Positions 5,917-13,492 of a stretch of DNA of 35,009 nt are shown here, in pieces. The position numbers and the translations under genes were made by a program. The notes under the pieces are model-generated. The model ran no database searches. It was not told the origin of the DNA and saw only the letters and a list, made by a program, of their open reading frames with translations. Every line of letters starts with the position of its first letter. The stretch's first letter is position 1. Source of the stretch: Clostridia bacterium (lineage in GTDB: Bacteria > Bacillota > Clostridia > Christensenellales > Aristaeellaceae); NCBI GenBank assembly GCA_017550745.1, contig JAFZOG010000103.1:1-35009 (forward strand), in the 5' to 3' direction.

Positions 5917-7046
5917 AATCTTTCCGGAAAATGGGTGCATTTGCCCTTTTCTTTGGGCTGATTCTCCTGTATAATGGAAACGGGCTGGCAGAGGTCACAG
6001 GCGGTTCGCCCCGTTCCTCCATCCTGATCGAAGCAACAACCGGGCAGGTGCTGTATGAGCAGAACGCCCACGAACCGCTGCCCATGGCCTCCACCACCAA
6101 GATCATGACCGCGCTGGTAGCTTTGGAACGCGGGGACCCGGACGGGCTCGTGACCACCGGCGGCAACGCCTTCGGCGTGCCGGGCACCAGTATTTATCTG
6201 TCGCTGGGAGAGCAGCTGACGCTCAGGGATATGCTCTACGGCCTGATGCTGGCCAGCGGCAACGACGCGGCAGTCGCGATTGCCGAGCATATCGGCGGGG
6301 ACGTGGACAGCTTCTGCGAAATGATGAACGCGCGGGCAGCGGACATCGGATGCGAAAACACCGTGTTTGCCACGCCCCACGGCCTGCCCGCAGAGAACCA
6401 CCACACCACTGCCCGGGATCTGGCGCTGATCGCCCGAACAGCCATGCAGAATCCCGCTTTCCGGGAAATCGTGTCCACCCAGCGGGCCAGCATCCCCTGG
6501 GCCGGTCACGAGTACGACCGGATCCTGACAAACAAAAACAAGCTGCTGTCCGAGTATCCCGGGGCCATCGGCGTGAAAACCGGCTACACCAAGGCGGCTG
6601 GGCGCTGCCTGGTATTCGCGGCGGAACGGGACGGCCTGGAACTGATCGGCGCGGTGCTGAACTGCCCGGACTGGTTTCAGGAAGCCGCGGCGCTGCTGGA
6701 CAGGGGCTTTGAAAACTGGCAGATGGTGAGCCTGCTCAGCGCCGGGGAGACAGTGCGTTTTCTCCCGGTGAAGAACGGGACCGCCGACACGGTGCGTATC
6801 GTCGCTTCCGGCGACGTCAGCGCGCCGGTGCCGTTGGACCGATGGCCCGATCTGGTGCTGGAGCTGCCCGATATCCTGAACGCGGGATTGAAGCAGGGCG
6901 ACGCCATCGGAACGGCAAAGCTCCTGGACAACGGCCAGACCCTGGTCACCGTTCCGCTGGTAGCCGCCGAGAACGTGCCGGAGCGTTCCTTTCAGTCCGG
7001 ATGGAGGCGGCTCGTCGGCCAGTGGCCCCTTGCGGCGGGAGATTGA
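5913..7046 (+). CDS. D-alanyl-D-alanine carboxypeptidase, peptidase S11 family (DacF/DacB type)
   Basis: 377 residues. A signal peptide or anchor occupies residues 1-26. The three penicillin-binding active-site motifs are all present: STTK at 60-63 (catalytic Ser60 and Lys63), SGN at 115-117 and KTG at 222-224. Residues about 270-350 form the small beta-rich PBP5 C-terminal domain. The enzyme removes the terminal D-Ala from peptidoglycan stem peptides outside the membrane and so limits cross-linking. Its ATG overlaps the ytfJ stop, which places it in the sporulation operon and suggests a role in cortex or germ-wall synthesis, like B. subtilis DacF or DacB. The C-terminus lacks a long amphipathic anchor beyond the RRLVGQWPLA stretch. 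Confidence 0.93.
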   Translation: MKSFRKMGAFALFFGLILLYNGNGLAEVTGGSPRSSILIEATTGQVLYEQNAHEPLPMASTTKIMTALVALERGDPDGLVTTGGNAFGVPGTSIYLSLGEQLTLRDMLYGLMLASGNDAAVAIAEHIGGDVDSFCEMMNARAADIGCENTVFATPHGLPAENHHTTARDLALIARTAMQNPAFREIVSTQRASIPWAGHEYDRILTNKNKLLSEYPGAIGVKTGYTKAAGRCLVFAAERDGLELIGAVLNCPDWFQEAAALLDRGFENWQMVSLLSAGETVRFLPVKNGTADTVRIVASGDVSAPVPLDRWPDLVLELPDILNAGLKQGDAIGTAKLLDNGQTLVTVPLVAAENVPERSFQSGWRRLVGQWPLAAGD

Positions 7047-7154
7047 AATCATCCTGCTGTATCTTTGGGCCGCCTGCGCCATAGCGGCCTGGACTGCCGC
7101 GATCATCAAATCATAAGATACGGTTTGCACCGTATTTCTCGACGGAGGATACAT

Positions 7155-7862
7155 ATGCGCTTACAGAAATACATGGCCCTGTGCGGGGTGGCAAGCCGCC
7201 GCAGGGCGGAGGAAATGATCGCCGCGGGGCAGGTGCAGGTGAACGGCTTAACGATCACCGAAATGGGCGTCCAGGTGGAGGACGGCGACGAGGTAAGGGT
7301 GGACGGTGAAATCATCCATCCCGAAACTGAAAAAAAATATGTGATCTATCACAAGCCCGCCGGGGAAGTGACCACCGTCAATGACCCGGAGGGCCGCGCC
7401 TGCGTGCTGGACCATTTCCGGGATTATCCGGTGCGGCTCTACCCCGTGGGGCGGCTGGATTACGACAGCGAAGGGCTGCTGCTGCTCACCAACGACGGGA
7501 CGCTGACGGAACGCATGCTGCATCCCTCCCATCAGGTGGACAAAACCTACCTCGCCCGCGTGACCGGCAGCGTGTCGCTGGATACCGTGCGCATGCTTCG
7601 GCAAGGCGTCATGCTGGATGACCACAAAACCGCCCCTGCGAAGGTGCGTATCATCAAAACAGAAGCTTTCGCCACCGTGGCGCTGGTCACCATCCACGAG
7701 GGCCGCAACCGCCAGGTGCGCCGCATGTTCGAGGAGGCGGGCCACAAGGTCTTGCAGCTGCGGCGGGTGCGCTTCGGCCCGCTGGAGCTGGGCGATCTGC
7801 CGCGGGGCCAATGGCGGGAGCTGACCCCGGAAGAGGAACGCAGGCTGATGGCATACCTTTAA
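7155..7862 (+). CDS. rluB: rRNA pseudouridine synthase, RsuA/RluB/E/F family
   Basis: 235 residues from ATG 7155, preceded by GGAGG at 7144-7148; an upstream in-frame ATG at 7065 has no binding site. Residues 1-50 are an S4 RNA-binding domain (RLQKYMALCGVASRRRAEEMI). The catalytic domain contains YPVGRLDYDSEGLLLLTNDG split around Asp102, the aspartate of the GRLD motif that attacks the uridine. Later KTAPAKVRI and EGRNRQVRRMFE are family landmarks. It converts a uridine of large-subunit rRNA to pseudouridine in the cytoplasm. In clostridia this gene often follows spmA/spmB and the S11 carboxypeptidase; here spmA/spmB are absent and 108 nt separate the two. A terminator follows. Confidence 0.92.
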   Translation: MRLQKYMALCGVASRRRAEEMIAAGQVQVNGLTITEMGVQVEDGDEVRVDGEIIHPETEKKYVIYHKPAGEVTTVNDPEGRACVLDHFRDYPVRLYPVGRLDYDSEGLLLLTNDGTLTERMLHPSHQVDKTYLARVTGSVSLDTVRMLRQGVMLDDHKTAPAKVRIIKTEAFATVALVTIHEGRNRQVRRMFEEAGHKVLQLRRVRFGPLELGDLPRGQWRELTPEEERRLMAYL

Positions 7863-7921
7863 CGCGTAAGGAATTGATTTCTTCAGCACATTCCAGCCAT
7901 ACTTTTATTCGGCACCTCGCG

Positions 7922-7947
7922 GGGGGATTGACAGAATCCCCCTTTCT
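7922..7947 (+). terminator. Terminator after rluB
   Basis: GGGGGATT (7922-7929) pairs with AATCCCCC (7935-7942) around a GACAG loop and is followed by TTTCT. The right side of the left arm and the loop also contain the TTGACA of the next promoter, so the same bases serve both elements. Confidence 0.65.
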
Positions 7948-7957
7948 GCGCTATATT
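7928..7957 (+). promoter_or_regulatory. SigA-type promoter for the capA-like gene
   Basis: TTGACA at 7928-7933 (perfect), an 18-nt spacer, TATATT at 7952-7957 (five of six). Transcription should start near 7964, giving a leader of about 65 nt. This makes the downstream gene independent of rluB. Confidence 0.75.
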
Positions 7958-7977
7958 AAATAGGTATTTTTAACATC

Positions 7978-8004
7978 AGGACGGAGTGAACCCGTCTTGT
8001 TTTC
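7978..8004 (+). promoter_or_regulatory. Leader hairpin with T-run upstream of the capA-like gene
   Basis: AGGACGG (7978-7984) pairs with CCGTCTT (7992-7998, one G-U) around AGTGAAC, followed by GTTTT. It lies inside the predicted leader, between promoter and ribosome binding site (GGAAAGGAG before 8029). It could be a weak attenuator, or simply the terminator of a short leader RNA. No known riboswitch fold is recognisable. Confidence 0.4.
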
Positions 8005-8028
8005 CTGTATTTTGGAAAGGAGAACCGC

Positions 8029-9156
8029 ATGCGCCGCCGAATCGCTTTTTTTCTGACGATGATCCTGATTGTTTCCGCACTGCCTTCCGCCCTGGCCGAC
8101 GCGGTGAAGTACGAAGCGCCCAAGCAGATCGTGATCACATTTACCGGGGACTGTACGCTGGGCATTGATGACCGGGAACGGGGAAAGGCCACCAGCTTTG
8201 ACGCTTTTGTGCAGCAGTACGGCATCGACTATCCCTTTGAGAAAGTGAAATCCATCTTTGAGCAGGATGACCTGACGGTCATCAATCTGGAAGGCACCCT
8301 GTATAATTACGACACGGGCCGCGCCCAGAAGACCTATGCATTCCGCGGGGATACCAGCTATGTGGAAATGCTGAAAAACGCCAGCATCGAGGCGTGCTCC
8401 CTGGGCAACAACCATTCCATGGACTACGGCATGGCCGGCCTCCAGTCCACTACGGAAACCCTGGAGAACAACGGCATCGCCTGGTTCGGCTCAGACAACG
8501 AATTCAACCAGACCTTCGTGTTTGAAAAGGACGGCATTAAAATCGGCTTTGTTTCCATGTACGAAAAAAGCTGGTGGGACAAGATCGGCATCCTGGCCGC
8601 GGCGTTTGAACAGCTCCGGGCGCAGAACTGCGACCTGATCATCGGTTTCCCCCACGCGGGCATCGAATACGACGTGCGCTATGACCGCGGCGGCGGGCAG
8701 GACAAGCTGATCGGCAAAATGCTGGACTTCGGCTGCGACCTCATCGTGTGCAACCATGCCCATACCATCCAGGGCATCCGCCAGGACGGCGACAAAACCA
8801 TCCTGTGGGGCCTTGGCAATTTCGTGTTCGGCGGCAATTCCAAGATCAAGAACAACGCCATGGGCGAGCCCACCAACTATACGTATCTCGCCCAGTTCAC
8901 TTTGTCCTTCGACGAAAACAACAAGTATCTGGGCCATCAGCTGAACATCATCCCCTGCGTCGTCGCCACCGGCAAGGACAAGGCCGGCGACCTTCGCAAC
9001 TATTACCAGCCCGCTCCCGCCACAGGCAAGGACGCGGAATTTGTGATGAACTCCATCAAGCGCGACCGTACCCCCGGCAACCTGAATATCAACCCCTTTG
9101 TGGAGGGTGTCGGCGCGCTGCAGGATTTCGTACCCGCTTCCCTTTTCCGGTACTGA
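8029..9156 (+). CDS. Exported CapA-family protein (metallophosphatase fold)
   Basis: 375 residues; residues 1-23 are a signal peptide (cleavage near ALA-DA). The CapA/PgsA landmarks are present in order: FTGDCTLG (residues 38-45), INLEGTL (85-91), SLGNNHSMDYG (124-134), FPHAGIEY (207-214), CNHAHTIQG (241-249) and GLGNFVFGG. These match the metal-ligand loops of the calcineurin-like fold. CapA of Bacillus belongs to the polyglutamate capsule machinery, but here no capB/capC neighbours exist, and free-standing CapA-like proteins in Clostridia are of unknown role, so I do not claim capsule synthesis. It acts outside the membrane. It has its own promoter and a hairpin behind it, so it is probably monocistronic. 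Confidence 0.9.
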   Translation: MRRRIAFFLTMILIVSALPSALADAVKYEAPKQIVITFTGDCTLGIDDRERGKATSFDAFVQQYGIDYPFEKVKSIFEQDDLTVINLEGTLYNYDTGRAQKTYAFRGDTSYVEMLKNASIEACSLGNNHSMDYGMAGLQSTTETLENNGIAWFGSDNEFNQTFVFEKDGIKIGFVSMYEKSWWDKIGILAAAFEQLRAQNCDLIIGFPHAGIEYDVRYDRGGGQDKLIGKMLDFGCDLIVCNHAHTIQGIRQDGDKTILWGLGNFVFGGNSKIKNNAMGEPTNYTYLAQFTLSFDENNKYLGHQLNIIPCVVATGKDKAGDLRNYYQPAPATGKDAEFVMNSIKRDRTPGNLNINPFVEGVGALQDFVPASLFRY

Positions 9157-9187
9157 TCCTTGCATCATGATTCTTCCATAGGCTGCC

Positions 9188-9211
9188 CTCCCATGCGCTG
9201 ATGCATGGGAG
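9188..9211. terminator. Perfect 9-bp hairpin between capA-like gene and hprK
   Basis: CTCCCATGC (9188-9196) pairs with GCATGGGAG (9203-9211) around GCTGAT. Its place, 31 nt after the capA-like stop, fits a terminator, but no T-run follows on the + strand. Termination here is therefore uncertain. Confidence 0.4.
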
Positions 9212-9257
9212 AAAGCTGTGACAGGCCTGCATTCCCTGATTTTTCCGGAGGCAACGC

Positions 9258-10184
9258 ATGATCAATTCCGAAAGCTTTATCAAAGCCCTGGATCTGCAGA
9301 TACTTTGTCCCTCCTCCCAGAAAGAATGGGATATCCACGCTGCGGAGCTGAACCGCCCCGGCCTTCAGTTTGTCGGTTTTTACGACCATTTTCCGCACGA
9401 CTGGCCCCAGGTGGTGGGCCTGACGGAAATGAGCTATCTGGAATCCTTGCCTGACACGCTCCGGCGGGAGAGGCTGGAAGCCTTTTTCTCCTACCGTGTT
9501 CCCTGTGTGATTATCTGCCGGGGCATGATGCCCTCGCCGGACATGATGGAGCTTGCCACCCAATATGACGTGGCGCTGCTGCGCACCAGCCTGGTCACCA
9601 CCCGTTTCGTGGCCAGCGCCATGAACTACCTGAACCGCTGCCTGGCTCCCCGCGCTACGCTGCACGGCGTTTTGGTGGACGTGTACGGCATGGGCGTGCT
9701 GATCACCGGCGACAGCGGCGTGGGCAAAAGCGAAGCCGCCCTGGAACTGGTCCGCCGCGGCCATCAGCTGGTAGCGGACGACGTGGTGGACGTGTGCCGC
9801 ATCACGGAAAACCGGCTCATCGGCGAAGCTCCGGAAATGGTGCGCCACTTGATGGAGATCCGCGGCATCGGCATCATCGACATCAAAGCCATGTATGGCA
9901 TCAGCGCTGTGCTGACCAGCAAAACCATCGACCTGATCATTCACCTGGAGCCCTGGAAAGAAAAAAAGGCTTACGACCGGCTGGGGCTGACGGACGATTT
10001 TACCACGATCATGGATGTGCGCATCCCCCAGGTGGTGCTGCCAGTCCGCCCCGGGCGCAACGTGGCTGTGGTCATCGAGGTGGCCGCCCGGAATTTCTCG
10101 CTGAAACAAATGGGCTATTCCGCCGCGCGCGAACTGGACAAGCGGCTCAGCGGCATGGCGGGAGAAAAACAAACGGAGGCGTAA
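9258..10184 (+). CDS. hprK: HPr kinase/phosphorylase
   Basis: 308 residues, ATG 9258 with GGAGGCAA upstream. The N-terminal half is the HprK N domain; the C-terminal half contains the P-loop GDSGVGKS (151-158), the preceding HGVLVDVYG with His136, HQLVADD, and the family signature EIRGIGIIDIKAMYG. It phosphorylates Ser46 of the phosphocarrier HPr using ATP or pyrophosphate and removes the phosphate again, and so links the energy state to CcpA-type catabolite control in the cytoplasm. The next gene, glcK, starts 3 nt after its stop, so glucose phosphorylation and catabolite signalling are co-expressed. Length is normal for the family (about 305-320). Confidence 0.96.
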   Translation: MINSESFIKALDLQILCPSSQKEWDIHAAELNRPGLQFVGFYDHFPHDWPQVVGLTEMSYLESLPDTLRRERLEAFFSYRVPCVIICRGMMPSPDMMELATQYDVALLRTSLVTTRFVASAMNYLNRCLAPRATLHGVLVDVYGMGVLITGDSGVGKSEAALELVRRGHQLVADDVVDVCRITENRLIGEAPEMVRHLMEIRGIGIIDIKAMYGISAVLTSKTIDLIIHLEPWKEKKAYDRLGLTDDFTTIMDVRIPQVVLPVRPGRNVAVVIEVAARNFSLKQMGYSAARELDKRLSGMAGEKQTEA

Positions 10185-10187
10185 GCA

Positions 10188-11132
10188 ATGGTATACATCG
10201 GCATCGATCTGGGCGGTACAAATATCGCCGTCGGCGTTGTCAGCGAAGCCGGATCCATTCTGGCAGAAACCTCGGCGAAAACGCTGGCGGAGCGTCCATA
10301 TAAAGAAATCGTGCGGGATATGGCTGCCTGTGTGATGAAAGCCGTCACCAAGGCGGGGCTGACCGAAGCGGACATTTATTCCATCGGCATCGGCATTCCG
10401 GGGGTGGCGGAAGCCGATAACGGGATGGTGTTCAACTGCACCAACCTGGGCTGGATCAACGTTCCGCTGCGCAGCGAGATGCAGAAATACATCAACAAGC
10501 CCATTTTTATTGATAACGACGCAAACGTGGCCGCCCTGGCGGAAAGCTATTTCGGCGTCAGCGCGGGTTTCAGGAGCAGCGTGATGATCACCCTGGGCAC
10601 CGGCGTGGGCGGCGGCATCGTCATCAACGGCCGTCCCTGGGCAGGCGCCCACGGGCGCGGCGGCGAGATCGGCCATATGACCCTGGTGCCGGACGGCGCC
10701 CCCTGCACCTGCGGCAATAACGGCTGCGTGGAGCGCTACTGCTCCGCCACAGCGCTCATCCGCACCGCCAAGCAGGAATGCTATTCCTTCCCGAATACCG
10801 CCATTCTCGCCAAGGCGGGCGGGGACATCAACCGCGTCAACGCCAAGATCGTCATTGACGCCGCGAAGGAAGGTGATGCGTCCGCCCTCCGGGTATTCAA
10901 TTCCTTCGTGAGGTACCTGGCGATGACGATCAATAACATCACCGCGTTCTTTGACCCGGACATCATCGTGCTGGGCGGCGGCGTGAGCCACTCCGGCAGC
11001 TTCCTGCTGGAAAGCGTGGCGGCGCTCCTGCCCCGGTATCAGATGTTCAAGGCCCTGCCCATCCCCAAGCTGGCCCTGGCCAAGCTGGGCAACGAAGCCG
11101 GCATCATCGGCGCGGCAATGCTGGGAAAATAA
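10188..11132 (+). CDS. glcK: ROK-family glucokinase
   Basis: 314 residues. ATG 10188 with GGAGGCG inside the end of hprK. An N-terminal phosphate-binding motif IGIDLGGTNIAVGVV (residues 4-18) is followed by FIDNDANVAALAE with the catalytic aspartate (about Asp111), the EIGH motif (160-163) and the ROK zinc motif CTCGNNGCVE (Cys173, Cys175, Cys180). Together with His163 these ligands hold the structural zinc. It phosphorylates glucose with ATP to glucose-6-phosphate in the cytoplasm. Coupling with hprK is common in this part of the Bacillota. It could act on another hexose, but the sequence and length fit glucokinase best. Confidence 0.92.
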   Translation: MVYIGIDLGGTNIAVGVVSEAGSILAETSAKTLAERPYKEIVRDMAACVMKAVTKAGLTEADIYSIGIGIPGVAEADNGMVFNCTNLGWINVPLRSEMQKYINKPIFIDNDANVAALAESYFGVSAGFRSSVMITLGTGVGGGIVINGRPWAGAHGRGGEIGHMTLVPDGAPCTCGNNGCVERYCSATALIRTAKQECYSFPNTAILAKAGGDINRVNAKIVIDAAKEGDASALRVFNSFVRYLAMTINNITAFFDPDIIVLGGGVSHSGSFLLESVAALLPRYQMFKALPIPKLALAKLGNEAGIIGAAMLGK

Positions 11133-11205
11133 AACAAAACTGAAATACAAATGAACTGAAAACCTGGCGCATAGAACGCAAAAAGAAAAACTGGAGGTAT
11201 TTCCC

Positions 11206-12591
11206 ATGAACTATTCAGTCCGTTCGCTGTTCCGCCAAACGCCCGCCGACGGCACAAAAGTGACCGTTTCCGGCTGGGTGCGCACGGTACGCGACAGCAA
11301 AGCTTTCGCCTTTATTGCCCTCAACGACGGCACCTTCTTTAAGAGCGTGCAGATCGTGTGCGAACAGAACCTGAGCAACTTTTCCGACGTGGTAAAGATC
11401 ACCCTGGGCAGCGCCATCGAAGTGACCGGCGCCTTGGCTTTAACGCCCGAAGCCCAGCAGCCTTTTGAAATCAAGGCCGCCGAGGTAAAAGTGGTCGGCC
11501 CCTGCGATCCCTCCTATCCCATGCAGAAGAAGCGCCATACCGTGGAATATCTGCGCACCCAGGCCCACCTGCGGCCCCGCACCAACCTGTTCAGCGCTGT
11601 GTTCCGCATCCGTTCCCTGGCTGCCCAGTCCATTCACGCCTTCTTCGCGGAGAGGAACTTCGTGTATGTGCATACGCCCCTCATCACCGCCTCCGACGCC
11701 GAAGGCGCGGGCGAAATGTTCCGGGTCACCACCCTCGACCTGAACAACCTGCCAAAGGATGAAAGCGGCAAGGTGATTGACAGGGAAGATTTCTTCGGCC
11801 GTCCCGCCAACCTGACCGTATCCGGCCAGCTGAACGTGGAATGCTTCGCCCAGGCCTTCCGCAACGTGTATACCTTCGGCCCCACCTTCCGCGCCGAAAA
11901 ATCCTATACCCCCCGCCATGCGGCGGAATTCTGGATGATCGAGCCGGAAATCGCCTTCGCCGACCTGGAAGACGATATGGAGCTGGCCGAGGATATGCTC
12001 AAATACGTCATTGCCGACGTGCTTGCCAAAGCGCCCGAGGAAATGGAATTCCTCAACAGCTTTGTGGACAAGGGCCTGGTTCAGCGCCTGCAGCACGTGG
12101 TGGACAGCAAGTTCGCCCGGGTTTCCTACACAGACGCCATCGACATCCTGCTCAAAGCCGGCAAACAGTTTGAGTATCCCGTGCACTGGGGGATGGATAT
12201 CCAGACCGAGCACGAGCGGTATCTTGCCGAGGAGCACTTCGGCTGCCCCGTGTGCGTGTTCAACTACCCCAAGGACATCAAGGCGTTCTATATGCGTCAG
12301 AACGATGACGGCAAAACCGTCGCCGCCGTGGACGTGCTGGTTCCCGGCATCGGCGAGCTGATCGGCGGCAGCCAGCGTGAAGAACGCCTGGACGTGCTGG
12401 AAGCCCGCATCAAGGAACTGGGGCTGGACATGGATTCCTACTGGTGGTATCTGGAGCTGCGCAAGTTCGGCACCACCCCCCACGCCGGCTTCGGCCTGGG
12501 CTTTGAGCGCCTGATCATGTACCTCACCGGCGTGAGCAACATCCGCGATGTTCTGCCCTTCCCCCGCACCACCGGAAGCGCGGAATTCTAA
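11206..12591 (+). CDS. asnS: Asparaginyl-tRNA synthetase
   Basis: 461 residues, the usual length. ATG 11206 with GGAGG about 9 nt upstream. Residues 1-100 are the OB-fold anticodon-binding domain ([12 protein letters not shown]...). The class II catalytic core follows, with motif 2 [19 protein letters not shown] (from 228) and motif 3 [15 protein letters not shown] (from 428), ending [10 protein letters not shown]. The alanine in [11 protein letters not shown] and the C-terminal sequence distinguish AsnRS from AspRS and LysRS. It charges tRNA-Asn with asparagine in the cytoplasm. The 73-nt gap after glcK shows neither promoter nor T-box, so it may be read from the hprK transcript. A strong terminator follows. 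Confidence 0.96.
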   Translation: MNYSVRSLFRQTPADGTKVTVSGWVRTVRDSKAFAFIALNDGTFFKSVQIVCEQNLSNFSDVVKITLGSAIEVTGALALTPEAQQPFEIKAAEVKVVGPCDPSYPMQKKRHTVEYLRTQAHLRPRTNLFSAVFRIRSLAAQSIHAFFAERNFVYVHTPLITASDAEGAGEMFRVTTLDLNNLPKDESGKVIDREDFFGRPANLTVSGQLNVECFAQAFRNVYTFGPTFRAEKSYTPRHAAEFWMIEPEIAFADLEDDMELAEDMLKYVIADVLAKAPEEMEFLNSFVDKGLVQRLQHVVDSKFARVSYTDAIDILLKAGKQFEYPVHWGMDIQTEHERYLAEEHFGCPVCVFNYPKDIKAFYMRQNDDGKTVAAVDVLVPGIGELIGGSQREERLDVLEARIKELGLDMDSYWWYLELRKFGTTPHAGFGLGFERLIMYLTGVSNIRDVLPFPRTTGSAEF

Positions 12592-12615
12592 AATCATAAT
12601 AGTTTTGTAACAATT

Positions 12616-12656
12616 AGGGCTCCTTTGTTCTTATTTGAGAACAAGGAGCTCTTTTT
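12616..12656 (+). terminator. Strong terminator after asnS
   Basis: The left arm 12616-12631 pairs with the right arm 12638-12652 (15 pairs, one bulged T and one G-U) around TATTTG, followed by a TTTTT run. It ends the asnS transcription unit. Confidence 0.9.
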
Positions 12657-12784
12657 ATGTCCAAAACATCCTGTATTTTTATCAAAAGGCCGCTACTATA
12701 TGTTGTAGAAAAGAAAATGTGTCATAAATATTTTAAAATAATTAAAAAAATATTACGAAAATGCGTGCATTTATTGAGAAAGTA

Positions 12785-12793
12785 TGTTATAAT
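12785..12793 (+). promoter_or_regulatory. Extended -10 promoter for the methyltransferase gene
   Basis: TGTTATAAT at 12785-12793 contains a perfect TATAAT with the TGn extension. No good -35 lies 17 nt upstream (GTGCAT), which is usual for extended -10 promoters. It lies in a conspicuously AT-rich stretch (about 12660-12800) between the asnS terminator and the next gene, in which I see nothing else. Confidence 0.55.
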
Positions 12794-12855
12794 ATCCAAG
12801 GAAATGAAATCCCTAAGTTTTTACGGGATGATTCCCGGAGGGAGGAAGATGCAGT

Positions 12856-13413
12856 ATGCTGACGAAGACGCAGACGGTGGGACGGATTCCACTGGAGGGC
12901 GTGCATCAGCGAATGAATGCCGCCATGCGGGCATGCGTGTCCTGGGCGGCAATAGAGGAACACGATAAAATATTGGATATGGCCTGCGGCGAAGGCGAAC
13001 TGCTGGCTTATTTGAACGACCAATTGAAGCTGACGCTGTGCGGGATGTGCAAAAGCGCGGAGCAGGCCCGGGCGGTCAGCGAAATGCTGGGAGAAGCCGA
13101 TGTGATTCCCGCGCTGATGGAGGATATTCCCTGGCGGAACAATACCTTCGATGTGGTTCTGCTCCCGGCGCATATGCGGGGCGACCTCAAGCGCATCCTG
13201 GACGAAGTGATCCGCGTACTGCGTCCGGGCGGGCAGTTCGTGATGGCTTCGCGCCCGGTTCCTTTCCGCGGCGACAATGAATTGAACCGCCGGGAAATCA
13301 TGCGGGCGATGCAGGAAGCGGGATTCCGTGAGGTTTCCTTCCGCACCTCCTGGCTGTCCGGCGCCATCGTCGGCTGGAAGCCGGGCAAGATCGATCATAT
13401 GCAGGAAAAGTAA
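12856..13413 (+). CDS. Small class I SAM-dependent methyltransferase
   Basis: 185 residues from ATG 12856, 9 nt after GGAGGGAGGA. A nearby ATG at 12849 is in another frame. Residues 39-50 (ILDMACGEGELL) are motif I of the SAM-binding Rossmann fold; NTFDVVLLPAHMRGDL is the motif IV region and IRVLRPGGQFVMAS the motif VI region. A C-terminal part, LNRREIMRAMQEAGFREV, is typical of the Methyltransf_11 group. The expected acidic ligand after motif I (strand 2) is replaced by the unusual CGMCKSAEQ, so SAM binding may be modified. Substrate unknown. It is a single-gene unit between its own promoter and a bidirectional terminator. Confidence 0.85.
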   Translation: MLTKTQTVGRIPLEGVHQRMNAAMRACVSWAAIEEHDKILDMACGEGELLAYLNDQLKLTLCGMCKSAEQARAVSEMLGEADVIPALMEDIPWRNNTFDVVLLPAHMRGDLKRILDEVIRVLRPGGQFVMASRPVPFRGDNELNRREIMRAMQEAGFREVSFRTSWLSGAIVGWKPGKIDHMQEK

Positions 13414-13435
13414 AAAGAGCAAGGATCATTCGTCA

Positions 13436-13476
13436 TGGCAAAAAACAGGGAGCATTCGCTGCCCCCTGTTTCCTTT
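13436..13476. terminator. Bidirectional terminator between converging genes
   Basis: AAACAGGG (13443-13450) pairs with CCCTGTTT (13464-13471); an inner AGC/GCT can also pair. On the + strand TCCTTTT follows; on the - strand the stem runs straight into TTTTTT. It therefore ends both the methyltransferase and uvrA transcripts, which stop 79 nt apart. Confidence 0.85.
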
Positions 13477-13492
13477 TGTCCGCCGGTGGGTT

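Noticed and set aside
7030-7116. A 28-residue hydrophobic frame (TTG start) between the S11 carboxypeptidase and rluB, where spmA/spmB usually lie
   Set aside because: There is no ribosome binding site at a usable distance and most of the frame is too short to test. It may be a chance hydrophobic frame.
11133-11205. T-box riboswitch ahead of asnS
   Set aside because: The gap after glcK is only 73 nt and has no TGGN-type antiterminator bulge or terminator stem.
12657-12968. A 103-residue frame running from the asnS terminator into the methyltransferase gene
   Set aside because: It starts in the terminator, crosses the promoter and binding site, and ends within the methyltransferase in another frame.
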